Part shown: piece after piece, positions 8,501-12,489 of the stretch
Numbering within the stretch: position 1 is the first letter of the stretch
Layout: each line of letters opens with the position of its first letter
Source of the DNA: JBHIFB01 sp046760905
Lineage (GTDB): Bacteria > Gemmatimonadota > CAZMKB01
Assembly: GCA_046760905.1 (NCBI GenBank)
Contig: JBHIFB010000099.1
Location: forward strand, 1-12,489
Length of the DNA: 12,489 nt
Direction of reading: 5' to 3'
Made by a program: the position numbers and the translations under genes
Notes under the pieces: model-generated
The model's input: only the letters and a program-made list of their open reading frames with translations
Database searches by the model: none
What the model was told of the DNA's origin: nothing

Positions 8501-8898
8501 AGCGGGAAGCCGCCGAGCAGGCCATGGCCCAGGCTATGGACGACCTTGGCGAGATTGTAGGCATCGCCGGCCAGGAGGAGACGATGCAGTTCCCACGCGC
8601 TTTCGCAATCTCCCAGAACTACCCGAATCCCTTTAATCCCTCAACGTCGATTGTCATAGAGGTCCCTCAGTCAGAGGGAAAAGGCGAGGATGAGGGAATC
8701 AGGACACAGGTGAGGATCTATGATATGCGAGGACACCTTGTGAAAGTCCTTCTTGATGAGCCGAAAAAGCCCGGCAGATATATCCTGAACTGGGATGGAC
8801 GCAACAGCCTTGGTGAGAAGGCAAGTTCGGGCCTCTACCTGTACCACATGAAAGCCGGCGACTTCGTTTCCACCAGGAAAATGGTTCTGCTGAAATAA
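5515..8898 (+). CDS. Secreted M36/M4-like zinc metalloprotease, multidomain, FlgD-type C-terminus
   Basis: The 1127-residue protein begins with a signal peptide (about 1-22). Residues 80-250 resemble the FTP and PepSY propeptide that keeps thermolysin- and fungalysin-type proteases inactive; 258-330 look like a carboxypeptidase-regulatory-like beta domain. The catalytic domain (about 345-580) carries HEYGH (His427, Glu428, His431) and, 19 residues on, Glu450 in HEGFSD, the expected third zinc ligand. Two fibronectin type III domains follow (about 580-672 and 675-765), then a domain of about 240 residues that looks like a class I glutamine-amidotransferase-like fold, and finally a FlgD/type IX-like C-terminal domain (about 1030-1127) opening with NYPNPFNPSTS. 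That tail suggests export across or attachment to the outer membrane. GGAGG at 5506-5510 supports the start. The M36-versus-M4 assignment is by motif only. Confidence 0.88.
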   Translation: MKKGNLFLLLVCLIIWKPVVSMAFIPVTGQHDQWEPTPVDYKAEKFSLPMNAWIDFIERYGSKWKIDWDEEMGTPHAIYGWGIEIIPGGIVSEGFLSERLLSFVDDNSGLFGISSADLEPASIEVHGRLWYATYQQVIHSVPVYGGIVQFRIRKDGRLVSISSRIHPGVDLITSPAIPMESAEARAKGDAFFAEDRDIALPPVLVVYPDRTGQRTKYFLSWMVELITHEPPGHWFYMIDAHNGNIVRKWNQIYYDGVSPDSIFGTVTGFILPEIPSETPEERPLKDLIVSLRGGDSSVTDSAGDYLIETDSADSILAALLGPFVDVNRADGVDASVRLEGLLEIPNPILWDDMNSDMPERNGFYHTIVVHDYVKALDSTFTGLDYRMPCEVNLDMTCNAFWDGIGMNFFRAGDGCVNTALIADVIYHEYGHGVTDFQYRPNPQPSGAMHEGFSDYLAATITNQPLVGRGFFGPGSWIRSTENNRVYPAPECGGEPHCVGEAIAGALWDMRQNLVTSLGEEAGIALADTLFHYNRYGFSTIFPDYFIDILVLDDDDGNLFNGIPHSNEICDGFGNHGLPCVLTPNAPVTFDAGNGNELVVVWQAVPSLLAPVSDYILFFGEESDIYTDSLASGGDTTVLVTGLNEGQVYYFALMAEDSTGIRSNMSQEGTGTPLSVPLPPSGLFSRSQRDNISLTWLMNKELDIEAYIILRSEFADSSYSEIDTVTASDTTYIDSTPEPNIMYYYRVEAMDGDGEISDPSSTVRGRLMSLDSGILVIDGTLDGQDGIPFSWADSTVDHFYSDLLKYYPVSAEYDIADSIDVSSFELDQAIMAPYSTVVWHEDDRTSPSMIPYLEDIGSYLSQGGNLFLSGWHLVRHLSGEASGTVVFPPGSVPHDYLKMDSVEVIGSSIRDFAGADSEVSDYPTLSVDSTKAPLLGGNLFEMDVLFELVDEPVTEPIYSYRSSEGDTATYHGETVGLRYLGEDYRLVIFDFPLFYIQREAAEQAMAQAMDDLGEIVGIAGQEETMQFPRAFAISQNYPNPFNPSTSIVIEVPQSEGKGEDEGIRTQVRIYDMRGHLVKVLLDEPKKPGRYILNWDGRNSLGEKASSGLYLYHMKAGDFVSTRKMVLLK

Positions 8899-8934
8899 GC
8901 AACTGGTGGGCAACAGGTGACTCTATTCAATAAT

Positions 8935-8941
8935 GGAGAGG
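8935..8941 (+). promoter_or_regulatory. Ribosome-binding site deciding start at 8945
   Basis: GGAGAGG lies just before ATG 8945. The in-frame ATG at 8933 overlaps this site and has no Shine-Dalgarno of its own, while the 8945 start gives a clean MKK signal peptide. The start at 8945 is therefore preferred. Confidence 0.7.
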
Positions 8942-8944
8942 ATC

Positions 8945-9604
8945 ATGAAAAAACTTACCGTCGTTCTCGCACTTACCGCCATGACTGTTATCGTGACAGG
9001 GACCGTACATGGACAATTCGAGCCGGGAGTAATCTCATTCAGGCCGGAGGTTGGCTTCGGCTGGGAAAGCACCGTGGGTGTGAGCTTCGGGGGTGCCGTG
9101 ACATACGGCTTATCGGATAACGTGGCCGTTGGTCCTGTCTTTATGTATTCGATGGCCGGCAGGAAGTGGGAGGGAGAGCAAGGAGGTCAATCATTTAAGA
9201 CGAAGGGTTCTAACACCATGACTGTAGCAGGGCGTATCTACTACTTCTTCGAAGAAGGTTTCAACTATCCGGGTTTCGACTACCCGTGGTACATTGACGC
9301 CGGAGTCGGCATCGTGAAGTTCGGAAGTATCGAAGAGTTCGATGACGGTACGAAGATCTCGATACAGAACGAAGAGGGGGAGATAAAAGGTGCTACACGA
9401 TTTGCATTTAACATAGGGACAGGCAGCGTATTCGAGATGAGTGATAACATGGCCATACTGCTCGATGTCAATTCTTACATCGGTGGTTACGGAGACCGTA
9501 AGGGAAAAAACAGATCGCAGGATGACATCGATCTCAATAATGATTTAGAGGGTGGTACGTTCTGGCTCCTGAATTTCGCTTTGGGTTTGAATCTAACATT
9601 CTAA
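8945..9604 (+). CDS. Outer-membrane beta-barrel protein
   Basis: From ATG 8945 the product has 219 residues. A signal peptide (MKK, then a hydrophobic stretch to about residue 20, with likely cleavage after VHG at 23) precedes alternating strands rich in Gly and aromatic residues, and the chain ends in Phe (LGLNLTF), the usual C-terminal signature for barrel insertion. Length and pattern fit a small 8-strand barrel of the OmpA/OmpW/porin-like sort; strands such as VAVGPVFMYSM and AFNIGTGSVFEM are visible. No enzymatic motif is seen, so structural, adhesive or small-solute roles are all possible. It lies 46 bases after the protease gene with no visible terminator between, so the two may share a transcript. 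Confidence 0.8.
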   Translation: MKKLTVVLALTAMTVIVTGTVHGQFEPGVISFRPEVGFGWESTVGVSFGGAVTYGLSDNVAVGPVFMYSMAGRKWEGEQGGQSFKTKGSNTMTVAGRIYYFFEEGFNYPGFDYPWYIDAGVGIVKFGSIEEFDDGTKISIQNEEGEIKGATRFAFNIGTGSVFEMSDNMAILLDVNSYIGGYGDRKGKNRSQDDIDLNNDLEGGTFWLLNFALGLNLTF

Positions 9605-9694
9605 AGAACCGTACGCATTAATATTCATCCTGTCGCCACAGCAAGGCGCCGGGGTGTCACCGGGTAATCCCGTCACTGTTAGGCAAGCTTTTTT

Positions 9695-9712
9695 CTCAAT
9701 ATACTGATTGAG
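9695..9712 (+). promoter_or_regulatory. Candidate -10 element inside an inverted repeat
   Basis: TATACT (9700-9705), a good -10 hexamer, overlaps a perfect 6-bp dyad: CTCAAT (9695-9700), a six-base loop, then ATTGAG (9707-9712). It lies 33 bases before the ATG at 9745. No good -35 is found 16-18 bases upstream, so a promoter here would be activator-dependent or weak. A T-run (9689-9694) precedes rather than follows the dyad, so this is not a plus-strand terminator. Confidence 0.3.
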
Positions 9713-9744
9713 CTAGCCTCTGCACTGCACACGGGGGTGCTTCA

Positions 9745-12489
9745 ATGTTACGAAAACCAGTTTTCTGGATACTTTTCTTCCTGATCTTCGGCGTCAGCGT
9801 AATCTTTACGGTCAAATACTTCGCGCAGGCATTTCCCATTGTAACACTCGACCTCAGGATGGATCGTCAGCAGGCACTTCAAGCTGCTGAGAATTTCGCA
9901 CAAGAACATGATCTTGGGCCGAAAGGTTTCAAACAGGCCGCCTCTTTCAGACTGGAAAAGCAGGTTCAGAATTTCGTTGAACTTGAAGCGGGGGGAACCG
10001 AGGCTTTCAGGAAAATGATCGAGGATGAGATTTATTCGCCCTACACATGGCAGGTGCGCCACTACCGGGAGGGAGAGACGAACGAGACGCTGGTACGTTT
10101 CACACCGGATGGACGATTGTATGGTTTCGTGGAGAAACTTCCAGAGGATCAGCCAGGAGCCACCTTACCGGCTGATTCAGCAAGGTTCATTGCCGAAACA
10201 GGAGCCTCGGAAATCTCAGGTGTCGATCTGGATGCTTTCGAACTGATTGAAGCATCAAAGGAACTTCGCCCCGGTGGACGAACAGACCATACCTTCGTCT
10301 ATGAGCGCAAGGATATCCAGATTGGCGAGGGACATTACCGGCTTCGCCTGGTGACCGGAGGTGACAAGCTCACAGAGCTTACCCATTTAGTGAAAATACC
10401 GGAGGCATTCACGCGACGATACGAGGAGATGCGTTCTGCCAATAATACCATAGCATCGATAGGTCTTGTAGGTGGAGGCCTGCTTTACATCCTGGGAGGT
10501 TGTGTCATTGGTCTCTTTTTCCTCCTCAGAAAGCGGTGGGTAATCTGGCGCACCGCACTTTGCTGGGGCATTTTCATAGCATTCCTTCAACTCTTGGCCG
10601 GAATCAATCAATGGCCTCTTGCCTGGATGGACTACGATACCGCCCTCTCGGCCCAGGGATTTTTCTTAAAGCAGATAGTAATACTTCTAACAAATTTCCT
10701 GCTTTTGTGCGCACTCCTGACCATTTCCTTCATGGCCGCAGAGAGCCTCTCGCGGAAAGCTTTTCCACACCATATTCAGCAATGGAGGCTCTGGTCACCC
10801 CGGGTGGCGGCTTCCCCGTCGGTTCTGGGTCGGACGGTTGCCGGCTATCTGCTCGTCGGTTTGTTCTTCGCCTATGAGGTTTTCCTCTACTTCTTCTCGA
10901 CAAGAGTTCTCGGGTGGTGGACTCCCTCGGAAGCTCTCTTTCAGCCGGACATGCTGGCGACATACTTCCCCTGGCTTTCCTCGATAGCCATTTCTGCTCA
11001 GGCAGGTTTCTGGGAAGAGAGTCTGTTCCGCGCGGTTCCTATCGCGGGAGCCGCCCTCATCGGTCAAAGGTTTGGCGGCCGCAAAGCCTGGATCGCTGTC
11101 GGCTTCATAATCCAGGCCCTCATCTTCGGCGCCGGTCATGCGAATTACCCCAACCAGCCGGCCTATGCTCGCGTTGTGGAGCTGATAATCCCCTCTCTCG
11201 CCTTCGGCGCCGTCTATTTTTACTTTGGCCTCCTGCCTGCCATTGTCCTTCACTTCGCCATCGATGTCACCTGGTTTGCGATGCCGCTTTTCGTATCCCA
11301 GGCTCCCGGGATCTGGATCGATCGATTGCTTGTAATCGTTCTCACACTCGTTCCTCTGTGGGTCGTAGTTCGCGGGCGTCTTAGCAATAAGCGCTGGAGT
11401 GAACTGAAAGAGGAACACTACAACCGGTCCTGGAAGCCACCTGTAAAGATAGAACCTGAGGCTGTCACCGCCGAAGTCCCTGAGGCTGTCGGGATGGGGA
11501 GAAGAACGGCGAATCTGGTTCTTTTAACAGGTGTGGCGGGTCTTGTGATCTGGATCGCCATGACGAATTTCAAGAGTAATGCACCTCCGCTGACTGTTGA
11601 AAAAGAAGATGCAAAGCAGATCGCTCAGAAGAGCATGGCAACGAAGGGCTATGAACTGACTGAAGACTGGCGGTTGTTGAGTTCCTTGGACAGCCTTTCT
11701 AACATGGATGATCGATTCATATGGCAGGTTGAGGGTGAGGAAACGTATGAGAAACTGATGGGTAACTATCTTGCCCCTCCACGCTGGAGAATCCGGTTCG
11801 CACGATTTGAAGGAGACGTCCAGGAGCGAGCTGAGGAATATCAATTGTACATCGAAAGCGGAGGGCAGGTATCCAGATTTCTGCACAGGTTGCCTGAGAC
11901 ACGGCCCGGCGCCAATCTGACGAGGGATGAAGCTCTCGTGTATACCGATTTTGTTCTCGCCATGGGTTTTAACCTGAACCGATATAATCTAAAGGAGATC
12001 TCGACTGTTCCTTCCAAGCTCCCCAAGCGTACGGATTGGGAACTCACATTCGCCGATACCTCGGGTGTGCCGCTCAAGAAAGGTGAGGCACGGATCACAG
12101 TGAAGCTCGCAGGGGATGAGGTGGCAGACACATACCGCTACATCCATGTTCCGGAAGAATGGAAAAGGAAAGAACGGAATGAGAGAACAATAAATAGCAT
12201 CATACGGTTAGTCTGTATCCTTCTGCTTGTTATCCTTATCCTGAGCGGTGCCATAGCAGCGATCGTTAACTGGAGCCGAAGGAATTTCTCCGTGCCGGTT
12301 TTCATAAGCTTCTTCGCTATTCTGATGGTGCTTCGAACAGCAGGTCTCATCAATGACTGGCCTGCTACAGTGGCACAGTTCTCCACATCCGAACCTATAT
12401 CGAATCAAACGTTTATGACAGTTGCGCTTTCCCTCCTTGGTTCACTCTTCGTTTCAGCGGGTTTCGGCCTCGTCGCAGGATACGCACAG
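9745..12489 (+). CDS. CPBP-family intramembrane glutamic protease, internally duplicated (3' end outside window)
   Basis: The frame opens at ATG 9745 and runs 915 codons to the last base with no stop. After an N-terminal span (about 5-25) comes a soluble, probably periplasmic region (36-232), then a multi-span block. This holds the CPBP/Abi motifs: EESLFR with Glu424, Glu425 and Arg429, FGAGH (Phe461, His465) and HFAID (His503, Asp507). This family includes CAAX prenyl proteases and bacteriocin self-immunity proteins. Another span (about 590-606) leads to a second soluble region (615-815) that repeats the first, then new spans at the window edge. Ordinary CPBP proteins have roughly 200-300 residues, so this one is unusually large. 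The start is weakly supported by GGGGG at 9733-9737. Substrate unknown. The minus-strand ORFs drawn here are shadows. Confidence 0.88.
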   Translation, partial: MLRKPVFWILFFLIFGVSVIFTVKYFAQAFPIVTLDLRMDRQQALQAAENFAQEHDLGPKGFKQAASFRLEKQVQNFVELEAGGTEAFRKMIEDEIYSPYTWQVRHYREGETNETLVRFTPDGRLYGFVEKLPEDQPGATLPADSARFIAETGASEISGVDLDAFELIEASKELRPGGRTDHTFVYERKDIQIGEGHYRLRLVTGGDKLTELTHLVKIPEAFTRRYEEMRSANNTIASIGLVGGGLLYILGGCVIGLFFLLRKRWVIWRTALCWGIFIAFLQLLAGINQWPLAWMDYDTALSAQGFFLKQIVILLTNFLLLCALLTISFMAAESLSRKAFPHHIQQWRLWSPRVAASPSVLGRTVAGYLLVGLFFAYEVFLYFFSTRVLGWWTPSEALFQPDMLATYFPWLSSIAISAQAGFWEESLFRAVPIAGAALIGQRFGGRKAWIAVGFIIQALIFGAGHANYPNQPAYARVVELIIPSLAFGAVYFYFGLLPAIVLHFAIDVTWFAMPLFVSQAPGIWIDRLLVIVLTLVPLWVVVRGRLSNKRWSELKEEHYNRSWKPPVKIEPEAVTAEVPEAVGMGRRTANLVLLTGVAGLVIWIAMTNFKSNAPPLTVEKEDAKQIAQKSMATKGYELTEDWRLLSSLDSLSNMDDRFIWQVEGEETYEKLMGNYLAPPRWRIRFARFEGDVQERAEEYQLYIESGGQVSRFLHRLPETRPGANLTRDEALVYTDFVLAMGFNLNRYNLKEISTVPSKLPKRTDWELTFADTSGVPLKKGEARITVKLAGDEVADTYRYIHVPEEWKRKERNERTINSIIRLVCILLLVILILSGAIAAIVNWSRRNFSVPVFISFFAILMVLRTAGLINDWPATVAQFSTSEPISNQTFMTVALSLLGSLFVSAGFGLVAGYAQ
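9850..10749 (+). repeat. Internal protein repeat, copy 1 (soluble domain plus membrane spans)
   Basis: This part of the CPBP gene encodes residues 36-335: a soluble domain that ends around VKIPEAFTRRYEEMRS, then two to three membrane spans with INQWP. It aligns in order with copy 2 at 11587-12489. Shared landmarks include SPYTWQVRHYREGE against APPRWRIRFARFEGD, and LPEDQPGATLPADSA against LPETRPGANLTRDEA. Similarity is at protein level and diverged, so the duplication looks old. Confidence 0.75.
11587..12489 (+). repeat. Internal protein repeat, copy 2 (truncated by window edge)
   Basis: Residues 615-915 repeat the layout of copy 1: a soluble domain ending at IHVPEEWKRKERNER, then membrane spans with INDWP. 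In copy 1 the catalytic CPBP block begins about 30 residues beyond the point where this copy leaves the window, so a second catalytic block may follow outside. Confidence 0.75.

Noticed and set aside
8933..8944. Upstream ATG (8933) as start of the beta-barrel gene
   Set aside because: It overlaps the ribosome-binding site of the 8945 start and would put extra residues before a normal signal peptide.
1597..9604. A single functional system formed by lyase, sulfatase-like enzyme, protease and barrel protein
   Set aside because: Spacing allows one transcript, but no shared substrate or pathway links these proteins, and no internal sequence feature ties them together.
9661..9672. CGGG-TAAT-CCCG hairpin upstream of the T-run at 9689-9694 as an intrinsic terminator
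   Set aside because: The stem is only 4 bp and is separated from the T-run by 16 bases, so it does not meet the normal terminator layout.
9605..9744. Possible riboswitch or tRNA in the 140-base gap
   Set aside because: I looked for cobalamin- and c-di-GMP-riboswitch-like boxes and for a cloverleaf; short GC-rich runs are present but no conserved core or full set of stems.
10795..11418. 207-codon minus-strand ORF inside the CPBP gene
   Set aside because: It is antisense to the CPBP catalytic block, whose motifs and membrane spans are clear on the plus strand. The translated product is hydrophilic, low-complexity and has no family features.

Overview
The window looks like chromosomal DNA from a Gram-negative bacterium, most likely in or near the Fibrobacteres-Chlorobi-Bacteroidetes (FCB) assemblage or one of its uncultured sister phyla. 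Three things point that way: a secreted metalloprotease ending in a 'QNYPNPFNP'-type FlgD/type IX-like C-terminal domain, a small outer-membrane beta-barrel protein, and a Thr-type sulfatase-like enzyme fused to TPR repeats. Every recognisable gene is on the plus strand, and base composition looks even by eye apart from AT-rich intergenic stretches. I see no rRNA, tRNA, CRISPR array, insertion sequence or phage gene.

Layout. Bases 1-360 are an AT-rich regulatory region with two perfect short palindromes, two tandem sigma70-like promoters and a possible 7-codon leader ORF. They precede an unrecognised exported protein (361-1296). A 300-base gap (1297-1596) holds interleaved inverted repeats and an AT-rich probable promoter. 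Then come a histidine ammonia-lyase family enzyme (1597-3120), a membrane-anchored alkaline-phosphatase-superfamily 'sulfatase' fused to eight TPRs (3183-5441), a large secreted M36/M4-like zinc metalloprotease (5515-8898) and an outer-membrane beta-barrel protein (8945-9604). The gaps between these four are short (62, 73 and 46 bases) with no evident terminator, so they could be co-transcribed, although their functions do not form an obvious pathway. After a 140-base gap, a very large CPBP-type intramembrane protease gene starts at 9745 and stays open to the last base (915 codons, no stop).

Most of the window encodes envelope or exported proteins: one unknown exported protein, one periplasm-facing hydrolase or transferase, one secreted protease, one outer-membrane protein and one intramembrane protease. 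The ammonia-lyase is the only clearly cytosolic enzyme.

Points most worth a second look: (1) the ammonia-lyase has Ala-Cys-Gly (Cys143) instead of the usual Ala-Ser-Gly that forms its MIO cofactor; (2) the CPBP protein contains an internal duplication of a soluble domain plus membrane module, with the second copy cut by the window edge; (3) the 'sulfatase' has Thr where true sulfatases have the formylglycine Cys/Ser, so it is probably not a sulfatase; (4) regulatory-looking palindromes and tandem promoters lie upstream of the first gene. I found no clear multi-gene system that I would call new.
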